64,000 bases of DNA from Demequina salsinemoris (lineage in GTDB: Bacteria > Actinomycetota > Actinomycetes > Actinomycetales > Demequinaceae). Positions 7,608 through 15,875 of the stretch are shown here, in pieces. Each line of letters starts with the position of its first letter. The first letter of the stretch is position 1. The position numbers and the translations under genes are program-made. Below the pieces are notes generated by a model. The model was not told the origin of the DNA. It saw only the letters and a program-made list of their open reading frames with translations, and made no database searches. The DNA is taken from positions 721,551 through 785,550 of the forward strand of contig NZ_BBQZ01000001.1 in NCBI RefSeq assembly GCF_000974805.1, written 5' to 3'.

Positions 7608-10001
7608 ATGACCGTCATCGAGTCGCTCACGCACGCTACGGGTGCTGATGCCCTTCGCCACGCGCAGTGGATCGCCCCCGCCGAGCCTGTCGCGCTCGAA
7701 CCTGGCCGACGCCCCGCCTACCTGCTGCGCTCCACGTTCCCGTGGTCAGGCGGCGGCGCGGTCCGACTCGTCGCGACCGCGCACGGCATCTACGAGGCCT
7801 TCGTCAACGGCGTCCGCGTAGGCGACGAGGAGCTCGCTCCCGGGTTCTCCGAGTATCGAGCCCGGCTCGAGGTCCAAACCCATGACGTCACCTCGCTGCT
7901 GCACCCTGGCGACAACAGCATCGTCCTGCTGCTCTCCGACGGCTGGTTCCGTGGGCGCCACGGCTTCGAGCGCCGCGGCGACGGATGGGGCGAGCGCACC
8001 GCCGTGCTCGCCGCAGTCGTCTCGGACGGCGCCGAAGCGCCGCTCGTCGCCACCGGGCCCGACTGGGAGCAGCGCGTCAGCCACGTCACGCGCGCCGACC
8101 TCATGGACGGCCAGGCCGTCGACATGCGCACCTACGACCCCGCGTGGTTCACCGGTGGTGGGGAGGGATTCAGCCCGGTCACGCTCGCCGACGGCGACCT
8201 CGTCCTCGACCGTGCACGGCTCGCCGAGCCCGTCGCTGAGCCGGTACGTCGGATCGAGGAGCTCACGCCTGTCGCGGTCACGCGACCGCAGGCGGGGACC
8301 GTCGTCCTCGACCTCGGTCAGAACATCAACGGCTGGATGAGGCTCACGGATCTCGGCCCTGCCGGCACGCACCTGACCCTCACTCACGGCGAGACCCTCG
8401 AGGCCGACGGCCTCGTCACCGTCGAGCACCTCCGCGCCTTCAACTTCGCCACGAAGCAGCTGCTCGAGGCCGGTCAGATCGACGAGGTGATCAGCGCAGG
8501 CTGCGACGGCGACGTCTTCGAGCCGCGCCACACGACGCACGGATTCCGCTACGTCCAGATCGACGGCGTCCCCGAGGGCCTGGGCCTGTCGGGGGCCCGC
8601 GGCGTCGTCGTGCACAGCGACCTCGCGCGCACGGGCGATTTCTCCTGCTCGGACCCGCGCCTGGAGCAGCTCCACGAGGTGGTCAGGTGGAGCATGCGCG
8701 GCAACGTCTGCGCGGTCCCGACCGACTGCCCGCAGCGCGAACGCTCCGGGTTCACGGGCGACTGGCAGGTCTTCGTCGCGACGGGCGCGCTGCTCTCCGA
8801 CGTCGAGGCGTTCTCGCGACGTTGGCTCCGGGACCTAGCCGCCGACCAGTGGGAGGACGGGCGCGTTCCGACCGTCGTCCCCAACCCCGCGGGCAACAAG
8901 CCGTCCGGCGTCTTCTTCGAGGACATGTCGGCAGGCTCCGCCGGTTGGGGCGACGCCGCTGTGCTCGTGCCGTGGGAGCTGTGGCGCTCCTACGGCGATC
9001 GGGCGGCGCTCGAGGAGCAACTTCCCGCGGCGCTCGCGTGGGTCCGATATGCGGCGGGCTGCGCCGCCGGCGGCCGCCACCCCGAGCGCGCCGCCTCGCG
9101 CCCCGAGCCGGCCGACCACGAGCGCTACCTGTGGGACGCCGGCTTCCACTTCGGCGAGTGGCTCGAGCCCGGCGTGCCGCCGAATCCCGACCCCAGCGTC
9201 GACCACGGCATTGTCGCGACCGCCTTCCTGCACCGTTCGGCGCACCTCGCGTCGCTCATGGCGACGCTCGTCGGCCAGGACGATGCGGCGGCCGAGTGCC
9301 GCGCGATCGCCGACGGTGCGCTTGCGGCATGGCGCGCCGAGTACCTGCGCCCCGACGGCACGCTCGCGGAGGAGACGCAGGCGCATTACGTGCGGGCGCT
9401 CGCGTTCGGGCTCGCGCCCGAGGAGCTGCGGCCCGCGACGGCCGCCCGACTCGCCGAGCTTGTTCGCGAGGCGGACGGCCACCTCGGGACGGGCTTTCTC
9501 GCCACCGGGCTGCTGCTCCAGGCGCTCGCGGACAACGGCCAGTCCGAGACCGCGTTCCGGCTCCTCACCAGCACGGGCCACCCGTCGTGGCTCGGGATGC
9601 TCGACGCTGGTGCGACGACCATGTGGGAGTGGTGGGACGGCGTCGACGCCCAGGGCGCCGCGCGCGGCTCCCTCAACCACTACTCCAAGGGCGCGGTCGC
9701 ATCGTTCCTGCACACCCACGTCGCCGGGATCCGGCTTCCCGACGAGCCGAGCGAGAGCGAGGCGGCCTACCGTCGCATCCGCATCCAGCCGACCCCGGGG
9801 CCCGAGCTGACGCGCGCCTCGAGCACGCTCAAGACGCGGCAGGGGACCGTGGCGGTCTCCTGGACGCTCGACGACGGTGCGTTGCTGCTCAGCATCGATC
9901 TCCCCGAGGGCGTCGAGGCCGACGTGACGCTTCCCGACGGGTCAAGCCAGGTCATCGGAGGCGGCTCGCGCACGCTGAGCTGCGCGTACAGCCGCCGCTG
10001 A
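7608..10001 (+). CDS. Alpha-L-rhamnosidase, GH78
   Basis: 797 aa. No signal peptide, so probably intracellular. Domains in order: N-terminal beta-sandwich (HGIYEAFVNGVRVGDEELAP, then SDGWFRGRHGF, about residues 55-130), a second beta domain ending VVLDLGQNINGWMRL (about 230-245), and the (alpha/alpha)6 catalytic domain. The last includes NVCAVPTDCPQRERSGFTGD with the family's acidic catalytic region, a YLWDAGFHFGEWLEP motif, and TTMWEWWDG. The C-terminal beta-domain follows. It removes terminal alpha-L-rhamnose from glycosides. ATG 7608 follows a perfect AAGGAGG. Divergent MFS carrier and nearby TetR make a small glycoside-use locus. One GGACGATGC motif at 9278. Confidence 0.9.
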   Translation: MTVIESLTHATGADALRHAQWIAPAEPVALEPGRRPAYLLRSTFPWSGGGAVRLVATAHGIYEAFVNGVRVGDEELAPGFSEYRARLEVQTHDVTSLLHPGDNSIVLLLSDGWFRGRHGFERRGDGWGERTAVLAAVVSDGAEAPLVATGPDWEQRVSHVTRADLMDGQAVDMRTYDPAWFTGGGEGFSPVTLADGDLVLDRARLAEPVAEPVRRIEELTPVAVTRPQAGTVVLDLGQNINGWMRLTDLGPAGTHLTLTHGETLEADGLVTVEHLRAFNFATKQLLEAGQIDEVISAGCDGDVFEPRHTTHGFRYVQIDGVPEGLGLSGARGVVVHSDLARTGDFSCSDPRLEQLHEVVRWSMRGNVCAVPTDCPQRERSGFTGDWQVFVATGALLSDVEAFSRRWLRDLAADQWEDGRVPTVVPNPAGNKPSGVFFEDMSAGSAGWGDAAVLVPWELWRSYGDRAALEEQLPAALAWVRYAAGCAAGGRHPERAASRPEPADHERYLWDAGFHFGEWLEPGVPPNPDPSVDHGIVATAFLHRSAHLASLMATLVGQDDAAAECRAIADGALAAWRAEYLRPDGTLAEETQAHYVRALAFGLAPEELRPATAARLAELVREADGHLGTGFLATGLLLQALADNGQSETAFRLLTSTGHPSWLGMLDAGATTMWEWWDGVDAQGAARGSLNHYSKGAVASFLHTHVAGIRLPDEPSESEAAYRRIRIQPTPGPELTRASSTLKTRQGTVAVSWTLDDGALLLSIDLPEGVEADVTLPDGSSQVIGGGSRTLSCAYSRR

Positions 10002-10011
10002 CCCCTCTCCG

Positions 10012-10113
10012 CCCTGCACTCCGCACGGATTCGCGGGCGACACGCCAGCGTGTCGCCGAGATACGCCGGCGTGTCGCCGGGGTGTCGGACTCAGATCCGT
10101 GCGCAGTGCATGG
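10012..10113. repeat. Palindromic intergenic repeat element, copy 1
   Basis: About 100 bp with 15-16-bp terminal inverted repeats (TGCACTCCGCACGGAT / ATCCGTGCGCAGTGCA, one internal mismatch). Inside are GCGACACGC / GCGTGTCGC inverted repeats. Its reverse complement aligns along the whole length with 56941-57043, including a 20-nt exact match at one end. It lies between the convergent rhamnosidase and pgi genes. Confidence 0.8.
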
Positions 10114-10120
10114 GGGATGA

Positions 10121-10166
10121 CGCAGAACGGGCCCGGCAACCGTGTGGTCGCCGGGCCCCTTCTGCG
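10121..10166. terminator. Bidirectional terminator between rhamnosidase and pgi
   Basis: CGCAGAA-c-GGGCCCGGC pairs with GCCGGGCCC-c-TTCTGCG: 16 bp with one mismatch and a 12-nt loop. It is placed 7 nt after the pgi stop. Confidence 0.75.
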
Positions 10167-10172
10167 TGCTGA

Positions 10173-11852
10173 CTACTTGCGGTTCGCCCGGTAGTAGGCG
10201 ATGAGCGCCTGGGTCGAGGCGTCCTGCGCGGCGAGCGCCGCATCGTCCGTCTCGATCGCCGGGGCGATCTCCATCGCGAGCTTCTTGCCGAGCTCGACGC
10301 CCCACTGGTCGAAGGCGTTGATGCCCCACACGGCGGCCTGCGTGAACGTGATGTGCTCGTACAGCGCGATGAGCTGGCCGAGGACCTGCGGGGTGAGCGA
10401 CGGCGCGAAGATCGACGTGGTCGGCTTGTTGCCGGCGAACGTGCGGGCCGCGACGAGCGCACCGGTGGTGCCCTCCGCCTCGACCTCCTCGGCGGTCTTG
10501 CCGAAGGCGAGCGCCTTGGTCTGCGCGAGGAAGTTCGCGAGGAACAGCGCGTGCACGTCCTGGCCGCCGTCGGTGAGCGGGTAGGCGGGGTTCACGACCG
10601 CGATGAAGTCCGCCGGGATGAGCTTCGTGCCCTGGTGGATCAGCTGGTAGAAGGCGTGCTGGCCGTTCGTGCCGGGCTCGCCCCAGAAGATCTCGCCGGT
10701 CTCGGTGGTGACGGGGGTGCCGTCCCAGCGCACGGACTTTCCGTTGGACTCCATCGTGAGCTGCTGCAGGTAGGCAGGGAAGCGGTGCAGCTGCTGCGCG
10801 TAGGGGAGCACGGCGTGCGACTGCGCGCCCAGGAAGTTCACGTACCAGACGTTGAGGAGGCCCATGAGGACGGGAACGTTCTGCGCGAGCGGGGTCTCCG
10901 CGACGTGCTTGTCGACGGCGTGGAAGCCCTCGAGCAGGTCTCCGAAGACGTCGGGGCCGAGCGAGATCGCGAGCGACAGGCCGATCGCGGAATCCACGGA
11001 GTAGCGGCCGCCGACCCAGTCCCAGAAGCCGAAGGCGTTCGCGGGGTCGATGCCGAAGGCCTCGACCTTGTCGAGCGCGGTGGAGACGGCGACGAAGTGG
11101 TGCGCGACGGCGTCCGACTTCTCCTCGTCGGTGCCGACCGCGACGCCGGCCTCGGCGAGAGCGGTCCACAGCCAGTCGCGGGCGAGGCGCGCGTTGGTGA
11201 GCGTCTCGAGCGTGGTGAAGGTCTTCGATGCGACGATGAACAGCGTGGTCTCGGGGTCGAGGCCCTTGACCTTCTGGCCCATGTCCGTGGGGTCGATGTT
11301 GGACACGAAGCGGGCGTCGATGCCGGCCGTCGCGTACGGCTCGAGGGTCTCGTAGACCATCACGGGGCCCAGGTCGGAGCCGCCGATGCCGATGTTGACG
11401 ACGGTCTCGACCTTCTTGCCGGTGATGCCGAGCCACTCGCCCGAGCGGACGCGGTCCGCGAAGGCGGCCACGTTCGCGAGGACCTCGTGGACGTCGGCGT
11501 CCACGTCCTGGCCGTCGACCGTCAGGCCCGGCTCCATGCCGGCCGGGCGACGCAGCGCAGTGTGCAGCACGGCGCGGTCCTCGGTCGTGTTGATGTGCTC
11601 GCCCGCGAGCATCGCGGCATAGCGGTCGGCGACACCGGTCTCCTCGGCGAGCTTCACGAGGGAGCTCAGGATCTCGTCGGTCACGAGGTTCTTCGACAGG
11701 TCGACGTGCAGATCGGCCAGCGGGAGGCTCATGCGCTCCACGCGGCCGGCGTCCGCGGCGAACCAGCCGCGCAGGTCGGGGGTGAAGGCGGACTTGTGGG
11801 CCTCGAGCTCGGCCCACGCGGACGTGGAGGTGCAATCGATGGGTGCGTTCAC
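10173..11852 (-). CDS. pgi: Glucose-6-phosphate isomerase
   Basis: 559 aa, full-length cytosolic PGI interconverting glucose-6-phosphate and fructose-6-phosphate. Family motifs: [17 protein letters not shown] (phosphosugar-binding SIS region), [35 protein letters not shown], and the late [17 protein letters not shown] with the catalytic Lys. The start is GTG at 11852, 7 nt after TAGCCT (minus strand, 11860-11865) with no Shine-Dalgarno sequence, so it is likely translated from a leaderless mRNA. Long open frames antisense to it are composition artefacts. One GCATCGTCC motif at 10240. Confidence 0.96.
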   Translation of the reverse strand: MNAPIDCTSTSAWAELEAHKSAFTPDLRGWFAADAGRVERMSLPLADLHVDLSKNLVTDEILSSLVKLAEETGVADRYAAMLAGEHINTTEDRAVLHTALRRPAGMEPGLTVDGQDVDADVHEVLANVAAFADRVRSGEWLGITGKKVETVVNIGIGGSDLGPVMVYETLEPYATAGIDARFVSNIDPTDMGQKVKGLDPETTLFIVASKTFTTLETLTNARLARDWLWTALAEAGVAVGTDEEKSDAVAHHFVAVSTALDKVEAFGIDPANAFGFWDWVGGRYSVDSAIGLSLAISLGPDVFGDLLEGFHAVDKHVAETPLAQNVPVLMGLLNVWYVNFLGAQSHAVLPYAQQLHRFPAYLQQLTMESNGKSVRWDGTPVTTETGEIFWGEPGTNGQHAFYQLIHQGTKLIPADFIAVVNPAYPLTDGGQDVHALFLANFLAQTKALAFGKTAEEVEAEGTTGALVAARTFAGNKPTTSIFAPSLTPQVLGQLIALYEHITFTQAAVWGINAFDQWGVELGKKLAMEIAPAIETDDAALAAQDASTQALIAYYRANRK

Positions 11853-11859
11853 GCCTTAC

Positions 11860-11865
11860 AGGCTA
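11860..11865 (-). promoter_or_regulatory. -10 hexamer TAGCCT, leaderless pgi start
   Basis: Minus strand TAGCCT, 7 nt, then GTG. A GGACGATGC motif follows at 11875-11883, upstream of the -10. Confidence 0.6.
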
Positions 11866-11888
11866 GTGCCGCCTGGACGATGCGTCAC

Positions 11889-11910
11889 CGGGACCGTGGG
11901 CTCGGTCCCG
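11889..11910 (-). terminator. Terminator hairpin of the small membrane protein gene
   Basis: CGGGACCG / CGGTCCCG, 8-bp stem with a 6-nt loop, directly adjacent to the stop codon at 11911-11913. Confidence 0.55.
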
Positions 11911-12210
11911 TCAGCGATCGAGGGCTTCCTCGGTATCGTCCGCTTCCTCTTCCCTGGACGATGCGGTGGCGGGCTTGGGCGCGACGGTCTGGATGACGAT
12001 CGCCGCACCGACGAGCGTTGCTGCCAGCGGCATCGCGAAGCTCGTGATCACCTGGGCGAGGAAGGCGAACGGGTAGACCGCGAGCTGCGCGTTCACGCCA
12101 GCGAACTCGCTGAATCCGTAGACGATATTCGCGCCGAACGCGATGAACAGCGCTCCGACGGCGACCAGACCCGCGGCCCACCACAGGCAGCGCTTTGCGA
12201 CCGGATGCAT
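11911..12210 (-). CDS. Small membrane protein, unknown function
   Basis: 99 aa. Two clear hydrophobic segments (about residues 10-30 and 43-75, the latter possibly two helices) are followed by an acidic Ser/Glu-rich tail ending DDTEEALDR. No family recognised. The ATG at 12210 has GAGGGGGA 5 nt upstream, and a TAGTGT hexamer lies further upstream. A +1-shifted open frame over the same bases is a shadow. It sits between pgi and the marR-osmC pair and may simply be a housekeeping membrane protein. Contains a GGACGATGC motif at 11956 within the tail region. Confidence 0.7.
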   Translation of the reverse strand: MHPVAKRCLWWAAGLVAVGALFIAFGANIVYGFSEFAGVNAQLAVYPFAFLAQVITSFAMPLAATLVGAAIVIQTVAPKPATASSREEEADDTEEALDR

Positions 12211-12243
12211 GAGTTCCCCCTCGTGTGTGTCCGTATTGTCACA

Positions 12244-12291
12244 CTATCGCGGTGCCGGTGCTTCGGTCTATCGCGGTGCCGGTGCTTCGGT
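12244..12291. repeat. 24-bp perfect tandem duplication
   Basis: Two adjacent identical 24-bp units (12244-12267, 12268-12291) beginning CTATCGCGGTGCC and ending GCTTCGGT. The second copy ends on the first base of the marR stop codon. It probably arose by slippage or recombination and lies downstream of marR and upstream of the small membrane protein gene. Confidence 0.9.
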
Positions 12292-12713
12292 CAGGGTGTG
12301 CTGGAGAGCTCCGTGGCCCACTGCCGGGCCGTGACTGAGGCCAAGGCCTCGTGGATGACGGGCGCAAGTGCGGCGTCGATCTCGGTGAGCGCACGGCGCC
12401 CTTCCTCGGTGAGCCGTGCGAACACCACCCGCCGGTCGTCGCCGCAGGCCTCGCGGGCCACATGCCCCCTGACCTCGAGGCGATCGACGAGCCGCGTGGC
12501 GCGACTGTTCGTGGTGCGGGCTGCGTCCGCGAGCTCACTCATCCTCATTCGGCCATCGTGTGCCTCGCGCAGCAGTTGCAGGAGCGCGAGCTCCTCCGCG
12601 CACACGGAGTCGTGGACTGCGAGCGCGTCGGAGACGGCAGATGCGACGAGGCAGTGCAGGCGGTCGAGTGCGAGCCATGCGTTCACTGCGGATTCGTCGG
12701 AGGCGCCGGTCAT
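12291..12713 (-). CDS. MarR family transcriptional regulator
   Basis: 140 aa winged-helix protein. The recognition region reads MRMSELADAARTTNSRATRL, then VDRLEVRGHVAREACGDDRR and VVFARLTEEGRRAL (the wing). The ATG at 12713 follows GAGG; the in-frame extension to 12791 runs through the operator region and is rejected. It is divergent from the osmC-like gene, the arrangement seen for OhrR-like MarR repressors and their peroxidase targets. There is only one Cys in the N-terminal third (SVCAEE), which could be a redox sensor as in OhrR (inference). Overlapping palindromes between the two genes are the likely operators. Confidence 0.88.
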   Translation of the reverse strand: MTGASDESAVNAWLALDRLHCLVASAVSDALAVHDSVCAEELALLQLLREAHDGRMRMSELADAARTTNSRATRLVDRLEVRGHVAREACGDDRRVVFARLTEEGRRALTEIDAALAPVIHEALASVTARQWATELSSTP

Positions 12714-12726
12714 CTCATCAACCTCA

Positions 12727-12765
12727 AGTATTTCTGATTTGAAATAGTTGCACGATGAAAATACT
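12727..12765. promoter_or_regulatory. Nested palindromes in the marR-osmC divergent region
   Basis: Inner palindrome TATTTC-TGATTT-GAAATA (12729-12746). Outer arms AGTATTT (12727-12733) and AAATACT (12759-12765). This is an AT-rich island in a GC-rich background, placed just upstream of the marR ATG, and is the likely MarR operator controlling both genes. Confidence 0.6.
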
Positions 12766-12834
12766 ATCAGGGGGTGCCTGAACCGGCGCACTGCGGACGC
12801 AGAGCCTTACCTCTACCCCGGATGGACCTCCCTC

Positions 12835-13254
12835 ATGACTGATGCACGCACCCCTCTTCACCTCGAGCGCACGGGCTCGCGCTCGTACGTCGCTCGCAAC
12901 GAGCGCGGTGCCGAGGTGCGGCTCGGGGTTCCCGGCGAGGAAGGCACGTTCTCCCCGGGCGAGATGCTCCAGATGGCGCTCGCCGCGTGCGCAAGCATGT
13001 CGATGGACCACACGCTCTCCCGCCGGCTCGGCGAGGACTTCGACGCGTTCGTCGACATCGCGGGTGACTACGACGGCGACGAGAACCGCTTCACCTCGCT
13101 CAGCGCCACGCTGCGTACGGATCTGAGCGCGCTCGAGCCGGAGAAGGTCGAGTCGCTCATTCAGGTTGCCGAGCGCGCGGTTGACCGTCTGTGCACCATC
13201 GGTCGGACGGTCGACAACGGGGCCGCGCGAGTCACCACCGTCCGCCCGAGCTGA
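12835..13254 (+). CDS. OsmC/Ohr family peroxiredoxin-like protein
   Basis: 139 aa. Contains the two conserved cysteines of OsmC/Ohr proteins: C52 in MALAACASMSMDH and C120 in DRLCTIGRTV, spaced as in thiol peroxidases that reduce organic hydroperoxides. The N-terminal strand region LERTGSRSYVARNERG is typical. No clear Shine-Dalgarno sequence precedes ATG 12835; a TTG at 12748 in frame would place the start inside the operator and is unlikely. Divergent from marR, which suggests induction by organic peroxide or a related thiol-reactive signal. Confidence 0.85.
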   Translation: MTDARTPLHLERTGSRSYVARNERGAEVRLGVPGEEGTFSPGEMLQMALAACASMSMDHTLSRRLGEDFDAFVDIAGDYDGDENRFTSLSATLRTDLSALEPEKVESLIQVAERAVDRLCTIGRTVDNGAARVTTVRPS

Positions 13255-13267
13255 CGCCGCCGGCGCT

Positions 13268-14482
13268 CTACCGCGTCGAACCGACGGCTGTGCGCTCCTC
13301 GCCGCCAACCGTGGGGGACCCCAGCTCCGGCACGACCTCGGCGATCCAGTCCGCGATGTAGGCGGCGACGTAGGCGAAGTGGTCGATCGAGATGTGCTCG
13401 GTGCCGCCTTCGGGGTCGTCGAAGATCTTCAGCTCCCGCTTGGGGCTGCCCACCGCCTGCTCATAGGAACGATGCGCCATCTCCACGGGGATCTGGCGGT
13501 CGTTGGCGCCGTGCGTGATGAGGAACGGCACCGAGATCTTCTCGACGACACCGTCGAGGTGCATGTGCCGGGTCTTGTCCATGAAGTCGTCGAGATCGGT
13601 CGCGTTCCAGACCCAGAACACGTGCTTCCAGTAGTGCGGCACGGGGTTCTCGCCCTCACGGTCGATGCGCCTGCGTTGGACGGCGGCCCAGTCATGGTTC
13701 GCGCCCCACGCGACGACGAACGTGAGGCGCTTCTCGAAAGCGGCCGCACGTGGCGCGTAATACCCGCCGAGCGACCACCCGACGATGCCCGCCCGGCCAG
13801 CGTCGACATCGTCCCTGGTCTCCAGATAGTCGACACACGCGGACGCCCACACCTCGGTGTCGTAGCGCGCCGTGAGGCCGCGCATCCTGAGCGCCTCGCC
13901 AGAGCCGGGGGTGTCGACCATGAGGGTCGAGATGCCACGACGCGCGAGCATCTGCGGGAACTGCGAGTAGTACATCATCTCCTTGGTCGAATCCAGGCCG
14001 TTCCACTGGATGACCACGGGTGGCTTCTCGCCGGGCGCCACGGCGGACGGATCCGCGTGCATGAGGTAGCCAGGCAGGCTCGCGTCGCCGTACGGGATCT
14101 CGACCGTCTCGAAGCGGGCGCCGGACAGTGCGACGTGCTTGAGCAGCAGGTCGATCGAACGCTGATAGGCCGCCTTGCGCCCCGCCCACTGAGGCGACTG
14201 GAGGCGCTCGGCCTGGGAGAGGTACAGGCTCGCGCGGTAGAGCTTCTCGCCGGCGTTGATGATCCGGCCCTTCGCCTCATCCTGCTCGGCGGAGGCGACC
14301 AGGCGGTCCGCGACCGCTGCCCACGAGGAGTACAGCAGTTCGGTGCCCACGTCGTCGCCGTTGCGGGATGCCTCAAGCACGGGCTTGCAGGCCCGGTCCA
14401 CCTCGTCGATCAGGCCGCCGTTGTTGAGCGCGGCTACCGCGGCCATGCTCCACACGTAGTTGGTCGGGAAGTACATGAACAT
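13268..14482 (-). CDS. Alpha/beta hydrolase of the FrsA / pseudooxynicotine C-C hydrolase type
   Basis: 404 aa: an N-terminal helical domain of about 130 residues, then an alpha/beta-hydrolase core. Nucleophile elbow AGIVGWSLGGYYAPRAAAFE (Ser in GxSxGG), an oxyanion segment VVIQWNGLDSTKEMMYY, SVPFLITHGANDRQIP (acid Asp), and a late EHISIDHFAY (His). The two-domain layout matches FrsA/DUF1100 proteins and the 2,6-dihydroxypseudooxynicotine hydrolase, a C-C bond hydrolase. Divergent from the cyclase gene, in the catabolic cluster, so a ring-fission product hydrolysis is plausible. Two possible ATGs (14482, 14476); the first has GGAG upstream. Its promoter carries putative LysR site A. Confidence 0.8.
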   Translation of the reverse strand: MFMYFPTNYVWSMAAVAALNNGGLIDEVDRACKPVLEASRNGDDVGTELLYSSWAAVADRLVASAEQDEAKGRIINAGEKLYRASLYLSQAERLQSPQWAGRKAAYQRSIDLLLKHVALSGARFETVEIPYGDASLPGYLMHADPSAVAPGEKPPVVIQWNGLDSTKEMMYYSQFPQMLARRGISTLMVDTPGSGEALRMRGLTARYDTEVWASACVDYLETRDDVDAGRAGIVGWSLGGYYAPRAAAFEKRLTFVVAWGANHDWAAVQRRRIDREGENPVPHYWKHVFWVWNATDLDDFMDKTRHMHLDGVVEKISVPFLITHGANDRQIPVEMAHRSYEQAVGSPKRELKIFDDPEGGTEHISIDHFAYVAAYIADWIAEVVPELGSPTVGGEERTAVGSTR

Positions 14483-14521
14483 GGGGGACTCCAGCCGGAT
14501 CGCGCCGTTGCGTACGCCTTC

Positions 14522-14575
14522 ACCCTAGGAACGCCGCCGCCGTCGGCACAGAGGAATGTTCCGATGGCGGTCATC
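14522..14575 (-). promoter_or_regulatory. Composite LysR-type promoter, site A (alpha/beta hydrolase)
   Basis: Read on the minus strand: GATGACCGCCATC (14575-14563), 7 nt, 11-nt -35 region, 17 nt, TAGGGT (14527-14522). The operator palindrome and spacings match sites B, C and D, but the -35 block is diverged. Confidence 0.5.
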
Positions 14576-14644
14576 GACACGCGCGATACCGCGGCGGCCC
14601 GCGCGGGCCCCGAGGCGGAGACGCTGGCCTCCATCGGAGACATG

Positions 14645-14698
14645 AATAGCCGCTATCGCACACTCGGCCTTTGCTGACGACTCGACGTGGGCTTGACT
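14645..14698 (+). promoter_or_regulatory. Composite LysR-type promoter, site B (cyclase)
   Basis: AATAGCCGCTATC (14645-14657), 7 nt, 11-nt -35 region, 17 nt, TTGACT as a weak -10 (14693-14698). The palindrome differs from site D (plus-strand reading) at two positions. It lies 37 nt before the cyclase ATG. Confidence 0.45.
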
Positions 14699-14734
14699 GG
14701 GACCGGACGCAACGAAGCGTCGCGAGGGAGAGAC

Positions 14735-15721
14735 ATGACCGTCACATCCGCACGGCTCGATCCGAGCGCCCCCGAGGCCGCCATCGCCGCGATGGCAAGC
14801 GCCGTGTCCAACTGGGGGCGCTGGGGCCAGGACGATGCCGTCGGCACGCTGAATCTCGTCGACGAGGCGGCACGCCTGCGTGCGGCCTCGCTCGTCCACA
14901 CCGGGCGCAGCATCTCCCTGTCCCTGCCCTTCGACATGAACGGCCCCCAGCGGGGCTGGCGTCGGCGCACGAACCCGGTCCACACGATGCTCGACACCGG
15001 CACCGACGCGGAGCGCGGCAGCCAGGGCTTCCCCCATGGCATCGGCGGCGCCGACGATGTGATCGCTATGCCGCTGCAGTGCTCGACCCAGTGGGACGGG
15101 CTGGGCCACATCTTCGACCACGGCGTCGCGTGGAACGGACGACGGGCGGGCGACGTCGTCACCTCCGACGGCGACCTCGTCACGGGCATCGAGCACGCCG
15201 CATCTCTCGTCGCCGGTCGCGCGGTCCTGCTCGACCTGGGGCGACACCTCAACCCCGCTGCCGGCGAGCTCGATGACGGCTACGCCATCACCGTCGACGA
15301 CCTCGACTCCTGCATCGACGCCCAAGGTGAGACGAGCGCCGTCGGCGCGGGGGACATCGTCCTGGTCCGCACCGGCCAGCTCGCGCGCGCCAAGCGCGAG
15401 GGCTGGGGCGAGTACGCCGGCGGCCCTGCTCCTGGCATGTCGTTCACCACCGCCCCGTGGCTGCGCGAGCACGACATCGCCGCGATCGCGACCGACACCT
15501 GGGGATTCGAGGTCCGCCCCAACGAGTTCCACGACGCCTTCCAGCCCCTGCACCAGGTCGTGATCCCCCACATGGGGCTCACGATCGGCGAGATGTGGGA
15601 CCTCGACGCCCTCGCCGAGGCCTGCGCAGCAGAGGCGCGCTACGAGTTCCTCCTCACCGCCGCGCCGCTGCGCATCACCGGCGCGGTCGGCTCTCCCGTG
15701 AACCCGATCGCACTGCTGTGA
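14735..15721 (+). CDS. Cyclase family (KynB/isatin hydrolase-like) metal-dependent hydrolase
   Basis: 328 aa. The cyclase fold (PF04199) is recognised from NWGRWGQDDAVGTLNLVDEA at the N-terminus, the central CSTQWDGLGHIFDHGVAWNG, GDIVLVRTGQLARAK, and a late HQVVIPHMGLTIGEMWDL. The standard metal motif HxGTHxDxPxH is replaced here by the CSTQWDGLGH variant seen in a large actinobacterial/proteobacterial subfamily. Members hydrolyse amides or lactams such as formylkynurenine and isatin. ATG 14735 follows GAGGGAGAG; the earlier in-frame start has none. First gene on the plus strand of the cluster; 154 nt separate it from the monooxygenase, which has its own promoter (site C). GGACGATGC at 14830. 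Confidence 0.78.
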   Translation: MTVTSARLDPSAPEAAIAAMASAVSNWGRWGQDDAVGTLNLVDEAARLRAASLVHTGRSISLSLPFDMNGPQRGWRRRTNPVHTMLDTGTDAERGSQGFPHGIGGADDVIAMPLQCSTQWDGLGHIFDHGVAWNGRRAGDVVTSDGDLVTGIEHAASLVAGRAVLLDLGRHLNPAAGELDDGYAITVDDLDSCIDAQGETSAVGAGDIVLVRTGQLARAKREGWGEYAGGPAPGMSFTTAPWLREHDIAAIATDTWGFEVRPNEFHDAFQPLHQVVIPHMGLTIGEMWDLDALAEACAAEARYEFLLTAAPLRITGAVGSPVNPIALL

Positions 15722-15742
15722 GCACTCCCTATCGTGGCCGCG

Positions 15743-15797
15743 CATGGCCGGTATCTCGCGCCACTGTTTCCGCCACCCGGTCCCGCCTTCGTAGAGT
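15743..15797 (+). promoter_or_regulatory. Composite LysR-type promoter, site C (monooxygenase)
   Basis: CATGGCCGGTATC (15743-15755), 7 nt, ACTGTTTCCGC (15763-15773), 18 nt, TAGAGT (15792-15797). The 11-mer is identical to the one in site D, 4.3 kb away and on the other strand. Confidence 0.65.
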
Positions 15798-15875
15798 GAA
15801 CCCGATCCGCAACGTCGCCGATCGACCTTCAGGGGTCCCCGGCGCGCTCGAGAACTCCTCAGGAGGTCAGGAACG

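Noticed and set aside
9952..11835. 627-aa frame-shifted open frame over pgi
   Set aside because: Runs in the wrong frame on the pgi strand, is Arg/Ala/Pro-rich and passes through the terminator hairpin and the repeat element.
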